Shown: in pieces, positions 12,901-26,444 of the stretch
How the letters are laid out: each line of letters opens with the position of its first letter
Position numbering within the stretch: the first letter of the stretch is position 1
Origin: Lingula anatina
Taxonomy: Eukaryota > Brachiopoda > Lingulata > Lingulida > Lingulidae
Direction of reading: 5' to 3'
NCBI RefSeq assembly: GCF_001039355.2
Contig: NW_019774114.1
Coordinates: forward strand, 298,429-362,428
Length of the DNA stretch: 64,000 nucleotides
Program-made: the position numbers and the translations under genes
Notes under the pieces: model-generated
Database searches by the model: none
What the model was told of the DNA's origin: nothing
What the model saw: only the letters and a program-made list of their open reading frames with translations

Positions 12901-15900
12901 TAATAAATTCAATAATAATTGCTTCAAGTGAGTATGTCACTGGTCAAAATATATTTCTTTGTTTGCATACTAATTATTTATAAGATAATACATGCAGAAG
13001 AAAACTTTTGAATGATTTATCTAGAGTTTACTATGTTTAACATTATTATAGTTTATAAATCTTTGTAGACAGATGAACTTAAGCATGGCCTGTGTAAATT
13101 GTTTTCACCTGTTTCAGTGGAATGTTTATATAGGTTGCTTGGTCTTTGTGAACTTAATGCCGCACACACAGCTGTTACATTGTCCTTTTAATAACCTTTG
13201 CATTGGATAAATTTTGAAACAGTTGTGGTGCTGTCATTATATTACTTAATCCACAGCTGCATCTGAAAAGATTTTATTATGAAAAGGTGGGTTTTAATTG
13301 ATAAACTAATTACCTCCCTTGTTTTCCAGGGATGCTCTGATTGTATCCATTGGAAATATCAGCACCAGTATATTTGCTGGCATTGTCATATTTGCCATCG
13401 TTGGCTACCTTGCTCATGAGCTGGATCAAGGCGTGGGCGATGTGGTGGCTCAGGGTGAGATGATCTAGAATTTGGAATAAGTGTGAAATAGTAATATATA
13501 AGTTCACCAGAGTAAACACACATACATATTCATTTTAAGGAATGGAGAAAACAGATTTAGACTGGACACACCTTGTCTAATGCAACACAGCCATAGAAGT
13601 TCTTAGTTCATGGTAACATTAAATAATTTCGACATTGTCACAGGCACTAAAAACTCCTTTGACTTAGACAGGGACAACTTATAGTGCCTCAACTTGTCTC
13701 TACGAAAAAGTTCTCAATCTATATTTCAGGTGCTGGCCTTGCGTTCATGGTATACCCAGAGGTGGTAACAAGATTGCCCATCTCTCCCCTCTGGTCCTTC
13801 CTATTCTTCTTCATGTTGCTAACCCTGGGCCTGGGGAGCATGGTAAGTGGTCCTACCCATACTTCTTGATAATCATCTCTGTTTCTCAAATTGAGCGCTG
13901 TGATCAACTTTGAATAAATTGATTTTCTAAAATGACGTAATAGCGAGGAGGAATTCTTAAGACCTGTCTGAATTTACTGATAAGTGGATCTTCACAGATG
14001 TATTTGACATGGAAATTTCATTAACAGATTGGTTTTGTAAGTGGCATTTATTGATTTAATTGTTGAGTATTTTCTTTTTTTGTTAAATATTCCAATACTT
14101 TTGTGTCAAGCATCCAATCAGTATTTACATATATACTCTTGGCTGCACAATCAATCAAATACAACTGTATACTTTAACTTTCAACATTCCTCTTTCCTTA
14201 ATACTGAGTAGAACTTTTTATAGCTGTGTACATATTTGTCTAGTCCTGTGCATCTGCAATTTTTGTCACAGTTATAGCTTATTTTTCTGTGATACTGCAG
14301 TAGAGCTTTTTAGTCAATTAGATGCCTTCTTAATCATCTAAATCTGCTTGCTTCTTAGTCACAGTGGTACCTTAATTTCTTAATTTTTGTTTCATAGGAT
14401 ATAAATCGTTTATTTTGAATTGTAGACTATTAAAGTTTTAAGAACATGCATTGTTTAATCCATCTGTTTTTCCTTTTACATTGTTTTAATTTACTTTTTT
14501 ACTTGATTGTAGATATCAGAGTAGAATTCTAGCTGCATGTAAATCTTTAAGATGACTTTAACCTTGTTTTAATGACACATCTTAAAGACTAATTTAGACA
14601 TTTACCATACCTTCTGCACTGCTTCTACTTCATATTATTGCCACATACTTATGTGAATATATTTACATACTATCTTAGTAAAATTTTGATTTTTATTTTA
14701 AGGATATTTGACCCCTAATATGATGTTTTTAGTTGTTATCTATATTTCCTGTCAAATTCATTCTTGATTATGAATTTCATGGGGGGAGGGATCAAAATTA
14801 TTGTTTTGTATTGATAAGCATGTTTTGAATGAATGAAAAAAGAATGACACTGGACTTTTGAAAAAATTGTTGAAAACAAGAACTCAGTTTGCTTTAAGGA
14901 GTGTTATGCTCCAATACTTCACCCCTGTGTTTTCAAGCTAGATATATATTTTTGGAATATAGATTATATTATTTTCAATATCATGTTTTCAGATTTTTAG
15001 CAATAAGATAAACTTACTGGCATCAATAAAAATTACAACCATAAATTACACGTTGGAGTAACCTTTGGAAGTTATTGTGTATGTTTAATAATTATCTGTG
15101 CATACTGGCAACCCTCCTACTTCCACTGTCAACTACCAGCTCAAGATATGACATCTCTTGTAAAGCATTGGTACCGCAAGCTTGAGTGGTGCAGAATATG
15201 CAGCTTACCTTAACCTTATTGTTTTGCTTTAACTTCTGTTTCATGGCTTCAGCAGCATTAACTGTAATATCACCACAACTGACATGCACTGCCATGACAT
15301 CCTAACTTGTTATACTACAGTTTACATATACATTATTGTCATGATGTTCCTCCTTGCTATAACATAACTGTATCTTACACACTGTAACAGTTATGGTATT
15401 CTTCCTTGCTATACCACAACTACAACTTACATACACTGTCCTGACATTCTTCCTAGCTTTACCATTACTTCAACTTTGATGCATTGCTATGTCATCTTTG
15501 CTGTATATGAAATTTTATCAATCATTACCACAATTTATATTTAAATTTGCTTACCTTCTGTAAAACAATAACATCTGTAACCTGTAATCTTTTTCCTTCA
15601 ATTGATCTGTTCACCCAAAAATTCAAATTTGGATTATTATCACTGAACTTTATCTTTAAACATAACAACATTTCCCTTATGATACAGTACACTTTAGGTA
15701 GAAAATGTAGACTTGTTAAAACCAGGGGCGGATTTAGGCCGTCTTCTGGGTCTTCCGGAAGACGGTCAGATTTTCAAGTTTACATTGACGGGTATCTATT
15801 TTTTTCTGTCGGAAGACCGTCAAAAATTGGAAGTTGGCTCAACAAAGATAATTTGGAAGACTGTCAGAAAATATCTCTGGATCCGCCCCTGAAAACATTG

Positions 15901-18900
15901 CTCTTATGTTCTGCTATTAGCTTTATTTCATTTGCTGTGCTGTGTTTTTAACATAGAACATTTTACTAACAGCAAACAACTAAGCTTTGAAGTGTGTATT
16001 TTTGTGCTTTATCAGCACATTTCTTCCTTCATCAATATATAGCATTTTTCACTAACCGTTTCACATATATACCACTGTTGTGTTACATGTACTAGCTTGT
16101 AAAATTCTCAGTTTGCAGTCTCATGTTGCTTATGATTTGTATGTCTGAGAGCAAAATATTGTATGGTATGTAGGTTTCAGTAAGTATATATAAAAATATA
16201 TATGAATGTATCACAGTGTGGATGGGTGGATGTACATTCTTCTAAATATGTCATGACAATTTCCTTTCACTGAAATTATAGAAATGATCCAAATTGTGTA
16301 ATTAGAGTTTGTGTGAAAGTGAATAAGTACACATTATTTGCAATGGGAAAAAATGGTGTAAGTGCAAAATTGGTGTGTTACACTGGGTTCCCATAGATTT
16401 AGACCGATCCGTCTGGATCGATCGAACTCCCTGGGGGTTCACGCTAAATTGCTGTCAGCTGAACGCGCATGAAAGTAAATTATCCCCTTACAGCTTTTAG
16501 TAGGTGGGACAGACATTTAAGCCGGCTAAGCTGGTGAGACTCCCCACAGGGATAGATCGATCTAAAATCTGTGGGAATACAGACTTAAATATGAAAATGT
16601 GGTAGTTGTGCTTGTGTTCAGTGCTTAGTTCTTTTCATAGCTTGTGGCTGTTTTTTAACTGCTTATTAGGTTGTTGTGTGCGGCAACCAGTACTATGCTA
16701 GATGTCTTATTTACATTCTAGTTTGCAACCAGCGAAACCGTGACCACTTCTTTCCTCGACCTCTTTCCACAGTGGAGAAAGCGGAAAGTTTTCGTAGTAT
16801 TAGCCTGGGCTTTAATTGGCCTTGTTGGAGGGATGCCTATGTGCACTAGGGTAGGTGTGTGACCCCTGTATGGGCCCTAAATAAGGACACACTGACACTG
16901 TTTTAATTCTGCACCATTTCATATTTTTCCCCCATCAGTTTGCCATCAGCGAGACTTGCATCACTGGAATTACGGATCTGTTCCCTCAATGGCGCAGGCG
17001 GAAGTGGGCGGTGGTGTTAGGCTTTGCCATATTTGGCACTATAGTTGGCCTGCCCATGACTACCAAGGTAGGTGACACGACATGCGTGCGTGACTATGCT
17101 TGGCGGATGTCACATGTTAGTTTGCGACCAGGCTGCTAACTTTGCAGTGAATTGCACCAGGGGTGATTTGCTGCATGGTACTATATATTCATATATAAAT
17201 ATATATATATTTATTGATATACACTTGGTAGGGTCAGGTAGCAGATAATTTGTATGCAGATATGTATATAAGCACAACATCATTATTATCATATAATGCA
17301 CTCTAACTATAACAAGAGAATAATATTTATTGGTTTACTTGTGTTTTTTTTCTGAAACTCTATATTTAGGAGTTACTGATAAACAATTATAATATGCACC
17401 TATAATTTCCAACTTTTCAAGCCAGTTTACATAGTCATGACAAGGGCCAACCTATATCATGCTTGTTCATGTTGACTGTCATAGGCCCACAATCAAATTT
17501 GCCATCATTTGCAGTGGCCTTCAAGTAAACCAAGATTCGACCAAAATTTCAATCAACCTATCATATTAGTATAACATATATCTTGTATCCACTGTTAATA
17601 ACACAAGTAGCCATAAGTTTAATTGTAACACTATGCAATTTGGACTTAATTGGTAGCTGCTCTTAGCATTTCACATCAATTAAGAATACAGTAGCTATTT
17701 AACAATAATGCAGTAGTATTGTGAACAACTGATACAGCTAATGGGGCATTAATATAATCCTGGTCATTCTTGGGGAGATAAAAAAATCATCAGTTATTTA
17801 TTCAAAAATCTATGGTAACGAATGGTATTTTGGGGTCATAGGGAGGGTTGAAATACATAGTTATGTGGCAGAAGGAGGTTGATTTATAGCTGGATTAGAT
17901 GCTGATTCTATAATAAATAGGACCTAATAGCCATACATTATGTCCTCAATGATGGTAAGTGTATTACAGTATCCCCAGGTTGTTGACCCTAACTGTGCAC
18001 TGAAGAGCTTGTTTATTCTGTGGATTTTGACTCTTGTACTCTGTTCTCTGTTACACAATCAGATTTGGATACCTAGTTTGTGTTGACTACCGTCCAAATT
18101 CTATAGAATTGGTATTAGATTGCTTAGGTTCCTCTTTCTGTGTCCAAGGGGGATGCATGTTTATTTTACAAGGTGGACCTGATAGATGCTAATATTTGTA
18201 GAAATGCACTGCTTAATGTGCACTGCAGAACTTTGTTGAATTAAGGACATAGGTCTGCATTGGGTTATTGTAAATTTAATTTTCGCAATCCTTCTATACT
18301 GTATCAAAATACGTAACAGATGTTCTGTCTTAATGCCATGTAACTGGTAGAAGAACATGCCTGACATGCCAGCTGCTATAAGCTGCACGTGTGACTTGGA
18401 AGCCTGAAAGGTCATGAGCATGAGGCAATTTCTCAATATTTTCACCTAGCTCTTTACATTCTTCTCTCTATGCCCCCCTCCCCCCCAAACCAGCAGTCTC
18501 AACTATTCTCTGTCTCTATCCACTGTCATTAATATGTCCTTACCCCGTGGCCAGTTCACAAAATAACTTAAAATGGAAATTTTCTCTGAATTTTAAGGTC
18601 GAGATTTTAGTTCACTATGACTTGAGGTAAATCTGGTAGCCAATTATTTCTTGCTTTAAAACATGTACAGTATTTCATCTTGATGGCCTCTACTTATATA
18701 TCTCAGGTCAAAGTAGACTAATTATTTTGGTCTTGAAGTTGATTTAGGTCTTTTGAAGTCTTTTGTGAAACTGTCCTTAGACCCTGGTCCTCATCTGCGT
18801 CCATCCACACAGGGGTGTACAATACTTAGGATTGGGCTTGTTATATTGTCACTGCTGGCTGTGGCAGCTTCCACTGCTGTAGTTGTATCTAAGATGTGTG

Positions 18901-20897
18901 ATTTTTATCATTGTTTTGCAGGTGTTTGCGCCAAAGACATTTGCGTAGTTCTTGAGTTTTTGCCTTGTTTATGAAATGGAAGCCAAACCCAACATGTCTG
19001 TGAAATTTAATCTGACCCATAACTTTTTCTTCCTGAAATGGACACTGGTGTGATACCACGCAGATGGAGAAGATATTTCTTGGACTAGTTTTTTTTTTGA
19101 CATTTTAATTTATTTGTTGATTTTCACTTTTGAGGTTATTTTGGCTATATGTTCTGGGTATGATGGGGATATTTTCACCTGGCACTGGCTGACAATTTTT
19201 GATCTGCTCTTTTCACAGTCTTATAGGATCTTAGTTTGCAGTTTAATAGAATTCATTCTATACAAATATATATATCTAGTTATACATGTATATATATATA
19301 ACTTAAAACTTATATTATTAGTAACTATAAACATGTAGCAATATATTACATACCAACCATTTCAGTCTGTTATACTGCTACATGTTTAGTTTGCTCAGTA
19401 TTAAATTGATCCTTACCTCATTTAAGTTGTTTTAAGTTTGTATATTTCATTTGACTTGATTTACTAAATTAAACATTATGAATAAGAAAAAGAAATTACA
19501 TGTACAGTTTTTTTAATGTTGCATGCAGCTTAATTTTTAATTATTATTTTTAATTTGTTAAACGCCTAGCTAAAATACCACTGCTTATCCAGTTTTGCAT
19601 ATTTTACTTCAATGTTGTATCAGTGTTGGTTTTATATGTTATTGTATATTTTCTTATCATTGCTCCAATGCTGTATTTTAGGGAGGTATGTACATCCTGC
19701 AGCTGATGGACACATATGCTGCCAGTTGGTCTGTGTTCATCTTTGCCAGCTTGGAGTCTCTGCTCATAGGATGGGTATATGGTAAGATAACGTAACATCT
19801 TGTTTTGCACTATAAGCCTATATTTACACTGCAGATTCACTTGCTGTTCTTTCATTAAATTGTGAATCACGATGTCTTGTAAAAGATTTTAATAAGCGTT
19901 TTAAAGTTTTTTTAGTCTGCTGTAATTCATTTGTTATCTAGAATTCCATGTAGAGTGATAGAACATTTTCACCTAATATATGCATTCTTGTTTTTTTTAT
20001 CTATTAGATGTTGCTTTTCCTAAATTATTATTATTATTTTCAATATCAAGGTGCTGACCGTTTCTGCAAAGATATTGAACAGATGATAGGCCCCCGCAGC
20101 CGACTGTTCAAGCTTATCTTCAAAATATTTTGGTGTTTCCTCAGTCCAGCCACGTTAATGGTAAGTATCATGTCCTCTCAAATACTTCTCTCAGTCAATT
20201 TGGTGAGAAACCATGCAGGGGTCCTATTATGAAAAATAAGAGTAAAATCATTTTATCATTTAAATGTGTGGGGTCTTCAGTGCAGTTTCTGCAAAGTTAG
20301 AACATATTTTAGATTTCTAGTGATAATACTTCCTGGGTAATGTCTTCAAAAAAAAAGGGGGGGGGGTCCACTAAAGAATTACAATCATTATTGTTTTTGA
20401 AGTTCATGACAAGCATGTTCTGCACTTGTTATTTCAGTTTTTGTTATTCTTCAACTGGATCCAGTACAAGCCTATTGAGTATGCAGGCGAGCCTTACCCC
20501 ATGTGGGCCGACGCCCTGGGCTGGATGCTCTCTCTAACCCCCGTCATTGTTGTAGTGGGTATGTCAGTATACAAGATTTTTACCACACATGATGAAGGGA
20601 AAACATTTTGGCAGGTAAATTTTTTCAATGCTTTATTTTAAAAAATGATTCATTTTATTATTATTATTTTTTAATGAATTTACAAACTCTGTAGGTATAA
20701 ATAAATTCTTTGATCTACCAAGGATGTGCTTTTTCTTCTATTTGTCATAAAGCATACACTCCAGCATACAACCAATATTTAAAAGGCAATTCTATTGCTT
20801 TCAGAAAATAAAATTTCTCTCACAACCGCATGCCTCATGGGGCCCTGCCAATACAAAGAACAGATATGACAGTGTCACTGTGCAGTACACACCGTGA
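9920..20897 (+). CDS. SLC6 Na+/Cl- neurotransmitter transporter, glycine-transporter-like, 3' portion
   Basis: Plasma-membrane symporter that would move a small amino acid (probably glycine) with Na+ and Cl-. Exons: 9920-10052 (TM4), 11219-11353 (TM5), 12824-12927 (TM6), 13330-13454 (TM7), 13730-13842 (TM8), alternative 16722-16850 or 16939-17067 (IL4/TM9), 19682-19781 (TM10), 20051-20160 (TM11), 20438-20614 (TM12), 20805-20897 (C-terminal tail, TGA stop). All junctions are GT-AG and the phases agree. The start codon and TM1-3 are not identified; they lie upstream of this block. Family signatures visible: [18 protein letters not shown] in TM5, [11 protein letters not shown] and SYNKFNNNC around TM6, QLMDTYAAS in TM10, and a tail with SQPHASWGP resembling GlyT tails. 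Serine in the TM6 SLS motif is the GlyT2-like state (GlyT1 has Gly). Oddity: the TM8 sodium-site motif reads TLGLGS, not the usual TLGLD(S/T). SLC6 family is secure; the substrate is inferred. Confidence 0.9.
15723..15891. mobile_element. 169-bp MITE present in only one of the two SLC6 units
   Basis: Terminal inverted repeats CAGGGGCGGAT at both ends. The target AAAAC is duplicated at 15718-15722 and 15892-15896. The other unit (near 5920) has the empty site with a single AAAAC, so insertion and boundaries are directly visible. Internal subterminal motifs of the form GGAAGAC(G/C/T)GTCAG recur in both orientations. The 5-bp target duplication and CAGGGGCGGAT ends resemble small hAT-type elements; the class is an inference. 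Confidence 0.85.
16381..16584. mobile_element. PIF/Harbinger-like MITE, copy 2
   Basis: Counterpart of the element at 6406-6620, flanked by TTA at 16378-16380 and 16585-16587. It shows internal substitutions and a small deletion relative to the other copy. Confidence 0.6.
16722..16850 (+). CDS. Alternative exon 1 (IL4-TM9) of SLC6 gene, copy 2
   Basis: Same exon as 6758-6886, identical at nucleotide level by eye. In this copy it lies upstream of the TM10-TM12 exons, so it belongs to the complete 3' gene model. Confidence 0.8.
16939..17067 (+). CDS. Alternative exon 2 (IL4-TM9) of SLC6 gene, copy 2
   Basis: Same exon as 6975-7103 with one synonymous difference seen (GTC/GTT valine near the end). 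It is separated from its partner by an 88-nt intron and shares its length and phase. Confidence 0.8.
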
Positions 20898-23800
20898 GAG
20901 GGGAAGGGTAAGTTGTCCATATCTCTCAGATTTGTAACAAACTACAATATAAATTAGTAAATAAATAATGATAATGATAATTAAAGATGATGATAAATGA
21001 AGATAATGATTATGATTATAATACAAAGGTTCTTTAGTGATCTAAATAAATGTTAACTGGTAAATAAAAGCAGCAAACAAAATGTGAACATCATTTAAAA
21101 ACTGGATTTGAAACTTGAAGGAGCAAATTTTGACTTCCAACAAAGATGATTCAGTTTGTAGTTTCTGTTCCATCTTCCAGCATTTAAAGAATTTTGCCTG
21201 ACATGATAAAACCACACGCAAGTGAGAAAAAAAAAGAGAACATAAAAAAAGACACTATCTAGCACACAGACCAATTATTTGAGGAATTTGGGTGTTTGCT
21301 GAACACCCCATCAATTGTGATCCAATTACCATCAGTGAAGAGAAAAGGAAAGCAGTATATAAACAGAACTTCACCAGGATAGGGGTCCACCCACACAGCA
21401 TGAAGTGGAGATCTTGGCTCTGTATAGAAATAGATAAGAATAAAAACTGTGATTTTTAGGTCAAGTCTGCCTTAAAACATGATCTTAAACAATGCACCTT
21501 AGTGTACAGTAAACGTTTTGCTTTAGCAGTCCTACTCAAGCTTGCTTGCTTTCTTGGTTGCAGTTGTTGATGTTTGATTTGTCAGGAAATTAAAAATTCC
21601 TGCCCCCTGTTCAAATGAACAGAGGTGGCATTCTGCTCAAACGTGCTATTTCATATACATATATATCACTGTAGTCATAGCAACCTGCCCAGCTGTTTCT
21701 GGGCACACACACCCCCCTCCCCCTGTGTCTCTACGTTGTTGACCATAACATCCGTACAGCTGCTTTGAAGAACATTAAAAATAGATGAAAGTATTTATTG
21801 AATATGTTGTTAAAAGATTGTTGACTTGTCACATAATTTTGTTGGGTATTGGAATTAGTGTAAATTTACAGAAGTATACCTCTTTATGTATAATCTGTAG
21901 TGTCATTTTGCTCACACGTCTTAGCTTGTTAGCTAGGGTGGCCATATATGAACATACTTCTGAGGGGATGCTGAAGAAGTTAATCACTAGATTCTTGTTA
22001 TAAGAGTGGTTTACCGAGGAATACCATAGGAGTATTTTTCTGCGACCAAATCTCAACTCTTTTCAAAAGCCACTCGATTCCATTTTTCATTCCCTCAGCC
22101 ACATTTGAACTGACAATATGAATAATGTTCATGGAAAAAGAGTGGACACAGTGAAAAGCTGCAGTATTGTTGACCCTTGTTCAGTATTTGATCTAGTCGC
22201 CTCTTACAACAAGAGTCACACATACAGGGATTTGTTAGGCAGCTAACATAATTCGTACTACATTATTATTTGAAGGCAGCAGCAGCTTTCCATACAACAG
22301 AAACCGATGGTACTGATCACTATTAACATTAGTTTATGCTATGCAATGTAAATATCATAAGATTTTGGGGTAAAAATTTTTTTCTCAATTTTTATTGATA
22401 TTTTTTAAATAGTTGGCCCTAGGCTTTAGGATCTGATGTGGAATATTTAAATCACAAAAAAAAAAATTCATGTTTTTCTGCTACTTTTAGTGGTGGGAGT
22501 GGAGCATTATGCAACTAATTTTATTTTTTGAGCTTTCTAATCTCATTAATTGTATCGATCTGATATACTTTTTGCAGCCTTGGAGTTTTTGCTCTCTATC
22601 TCAGATAACAGTTTTATTGGCACTTTTGGTAATTGGACTGCCAAGTAAAACATAACATAGTTAGATACTAGTAAACTTCTTGAATCTCGCACAAAGTTTG
22701 GCCCCTATATATATTTATTTTCTCTGTTCTCTGCTTTTCTAGCTTTGTTCATTTGATCTTAATGTGTATGCTGTGTTATGTATTTAAACTAAAAATAGTT
22801 GTTCATTTTTTGTTATTTTGATTTTTTTTGTTGTCTCCTTTTTTTCATTGGATCCGACATTAGATGGTTTCTAAATATCTATAAATTTTGCTTTGCAGTT
22901 TTAGCAAGCATTGCTTGACTATGTTATTGTTGACCTATTATATACATATTATTATATCCAAGGATTTGCTGTGTTGCCAGTGTTAAATTTACATTTTTAT
23001 TTATAAGGGCAAAACTATATGTTGCTGTAAACATAGCAGCATTATTTCATAGTCATTTTTCTGGCAAATGCCAGAAGTGTTACTTTTATTATTGTTATCT
23101 ATGTTCCCACTCCATTGCTTTTCCCCAACAAATATTTTTACTACGCTTTTTGTGTAGTCCATTTATTATTATTAAATAAACATTATGTGCCTCCCAGATG
23201 CTTATTATGCCAATATTGCAACATGATAAAATGTTGTGAACGTTAACTTATCGCCCTTGTAGATAGGGAATAAGGGGTAAACCTTAAGTAGATCAAATGC
23301 TCTTATGTGTCAACATGCAGATGATTTATTATTATTATTATTATCATTATTATTATTATTATTATTATCTTAAGATAATATAATATTTAAGTATAACAAG
23401 CACATGTTGGGTTGTACTGTGCTTATGAAAAATAATAGAGTGAAAAGTCATAATATTATGAGGAGAAGACTGCCGGTGTATATAGTCTTTAGGTGGTGGA
23501 GGGTGTGTATCATCATAATGCCTGTATATAGATATATTTATGTGACAAACACACTGAAGATCTAACTGGGACAGGGTTGTCAAGGAGGCTGAACTAAGCC
23601 TTTGATTTTTTTCCTCTTTATTTCATGGTTAATGTGATAGTTACCTATTTTGGCAGGTGAAAGAGATTTGGAGAAAATTTCTTCATTTCATGCACTGCTT
23701 CTGGAGTTATAGCCTAATATTTCTTCATCTGTCAGACTTCGATTTTACATCTAGAAATGATTCTATGTAGAAAAATTCCATGAACCATGAAATAAAAAAG

Positions 23801-25977
23801 GAAAAATAATATGATAAAGTATATATTTAAGTATATATATATTGACAGAATGGGATGCTCGCCACATCTCAACTGAAGCATTAAGTTTCATATTACTCCT
23901 GTTACTTGCAATACAATGTATCTGAAAATATATAGACCCACTTCCATTGATGCCAATAATGTATACATAACACTGCTATATATTACACAGTAAAAACACC
24001 AATTTAAATATGCCACGTACCTGTACATGTATAATGTCCAGTCAAACCTAAATTATAATCAGTATGTGTATGTATGTATAGCTTTTGTTTTACTGTTATT
24101 TGTTTTTGTTGTTATAAATGCACTATTGTTTGCTTGAGAGAGATCCACGTGCATTCAAAATATATTGATGATTTTCATGAAATATTTTAAAATGTTTAAA
24201 ATGCAAACAAAGGTTATGGGCAGAGAGACATTTTCTTTTATCAGGTAGCATAGAATCAAGCGTTAGGTAAGTTATATGCGGAGCATTAAATTTCCAAGAA
24301 AAATTATTTATGGGGCATATGCTCGAAGACTGTAAAATTTTTTTGTAATTAAAAGAATGTTAATTGAGATAAGTATTTAATTGGTCAAAACTGTAAAAAT
24401 GCTAATTTTCTGAATGTATCTAAATATTAGTTCTATTTTATTTTGTATCGTACATTGTTTCCTACAGCTAATTACTTGCAAAACAAAGTTGAATATTACT
24501 TGGAAATCACTGAAAAATTCTACTGCCTGTTATCAAAGTATTTTCTTATATGTGTCTGCCACGTATGTAGTTTTCCGTGGGTTTTGTGTTCTGTTTAATA
24601 AGCCTTTTTAGTTAATATTTTAATAGTATTAGCTGCTCTCCTAAAGCCAGAAAATATTATAAAAGGGAACTGGCAACCGTATTACTTGGTTTGTTAACCT
24701 ATAAATTAAGTGAATAAAATATACTTGGGTTTATTTATGCGATAGTTTGGTCTTGTTCTTTGCACAGCAACGTATATTGAAGACTAATCTACTGTATCAC
24801 TACAGGTAGACTTTTTGAATATCTACCGTGGTTGAAATAATCACCCTCCAACAGGGCCACAGACTGATATTCCACTACATATCCACGGGTATTTTTCTGG
24901 CTAATTCATGACAATTCTCTACTGTTCACACTAAAAGGTACAGGTTTTAATGTAACCTGGTCTATTTCACTCCGACTGATCTCTCCAGTAGAATTTAGCC
25001 TGCAACTGATAACTGATCATGAGCCGCTGTGCCGTGCAGTGAAGACAGGCAGAATGAGTTGAGGTTTTGTTTATAAATACCTTTCTGGTATAGACATATT
25101 GATTATCAAAGGTAAGTTAAGGAAAATGTATAAATAGTTTATTGAAATCGAATGCACCTCTGTCGTGATGATTAATAACCATATATCAAAATACAATAGA
25201 AGGAAAATATGATATAATAAAACAAGGAAATGTTTATGCTAATTACGCACTTCGACTTTGGAAACGTTTTTTTACATAGCGACTCACACTTATATGGCTG
25301 ATACGTCCTGAGTTGTTAGTAAAGCAAAATGTGTGTGTGATATGATTGGATATCTTTAACTATTACAAATTTGGTTGCATTTGCGTAGTTTTACTTGGGC
25401 CAGTAACTTGTCTATACATTGTACATCAAGTACCATAAAAATCTGATGATAACGTACACATTCACATATAATAATAGAACATCTGAATTTTTCTTCACTC
25501 GCCACCCAAAACATATATACAGCTAAATGTGTGCAGATCGGACAATGGATTAAAAGAAAAAAATGTATTTTTGTGTCATCGATGATTTTCTAGGGTTTTT
25601 CAGCTTTCATGAACCGAGTCTCGACAAGACCCCAGAAATATGTGTTTATGAGGCATGTAAGTCCACAGTGCCTCAGCTTTCCCTTGTTTCATACTATGTA
25701 AACGGTTACTTTTTCACCTCGGGTAACGGTTAGAACGGGGGTAACATATAAGCTTCTATAAACGCTACCGGTCTTGATAACTCATATATTCAAACAGAGG
25801 AATATATAATTATATCTATGAAACCCCACAATCCCACCACCGATCCTTTTGATACCAGGTAGAATTAGTGGTTTTTTATGAACTCTATGTTGAGCAGATT
25901 TGTGATATAAGCTGCCTTTGTCCTCCACCCGTAAATTTCCGAGAACATGTTGTACTGAGCAATTCTGTAAAAATAAT
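20898..25977. other. Convergent intergenic region and 3' UTRs
   Basis: Lies between the TGA of the SLC6 gene (plus) and the stop codon of receptor gene A (minus). AT-rich, no supported exon. Candidate poly(A) hexamers occur on the plus strand near 20963, 23174 and 24713, and on the minus strand at 25143-25138. A trinucleotide (ATT)n run lies at about 23328-23369. I see no RNA gene or transposon ends here. Confidence 0.6.
23328..23369. repeat. (ATT)n microsatellite
   Basis: An almost perfect trinucleotide tract, interrupted once by ATC, in the SLC6 3' flank. Confidence 0.9.
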
Positions 25978-26413
25978 CTACACACGCACGCTATTTGCAT
26001 CGGCAATTGTGTCTGTTTCCAAGTCATTTTCAAACACCATGTTATATTCCAATGAGCTTGGCAGACTGCTCTGTCCGAGTTCGTAATTCCAGAATGAACG
26101 CAACGGGGACGTGGACACGGTACGCGAGGTGCGACACCAGTCACCGTTGACGTACAGAGAATCAATGTAATGATTTTCCCTTGGGCGAGTTGTTTCTCCT
26201 GGACGCGGAGAATGTCTTAGCTGTGGTCTGGGATATGTTTCTCTGCCAGTAGTGTGAGTTCCTAAGGAGCAAAAAATGGAGAATTTAGCTTATATTTGCC
26301 TTTCTTCGATAAAAAGAAAATATTCATATTTATGTTAAAAAACAACAGCCTTAAGGGCCGGATCTAATAAAACCTGTAGCAGAAGTTTTTGTTACCAAGA
26401 AAATTAGTGATGC

Positions 26414-26444
<31 letters not shown>

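Larger units (their letters stand above)
9865..19614 (+). repeat. Direct duplication, unit 2
   Basis: Second copy of the segment at 1-9678. The two differ by synonymous coding changes, intronic substitutions, small indels and a 169-bp transposon present only here (15723-15891). Similarity continues to about 19614 and stops where unit 1 meets the N. The 185 bases between the N and this unit (9680-9864) have no counterpart in the window because unit 1 starts off its left edge. Confidence 0.9.

Noticed and set aside
15547-15951. 134-aa open frame in SLC6 intron
   Set aside because: It exists only because the 169-bp MITE interrupts stops; the other unit lacks it.
18753-18974. Open frame with a Pro-rich stretch and hydrophobic segment ([13 protein letters not shown]) between the SLC6 alternative exons and TM10 exon; also at about 8816-8950
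   Set aside because: The frame does not match the phase of the preceding exon through the only nearby acceptor. The two copies differ by amino-acid changes and by the stop position, unlike the true exons, so it is probably a decayed fragment.
25782-26165. 127-aa minus-strand frame
   Set aside because: Wrong frame over the real terminal exon of receptor gene A (25978-26261), whose C-terminus matches that of gene B.
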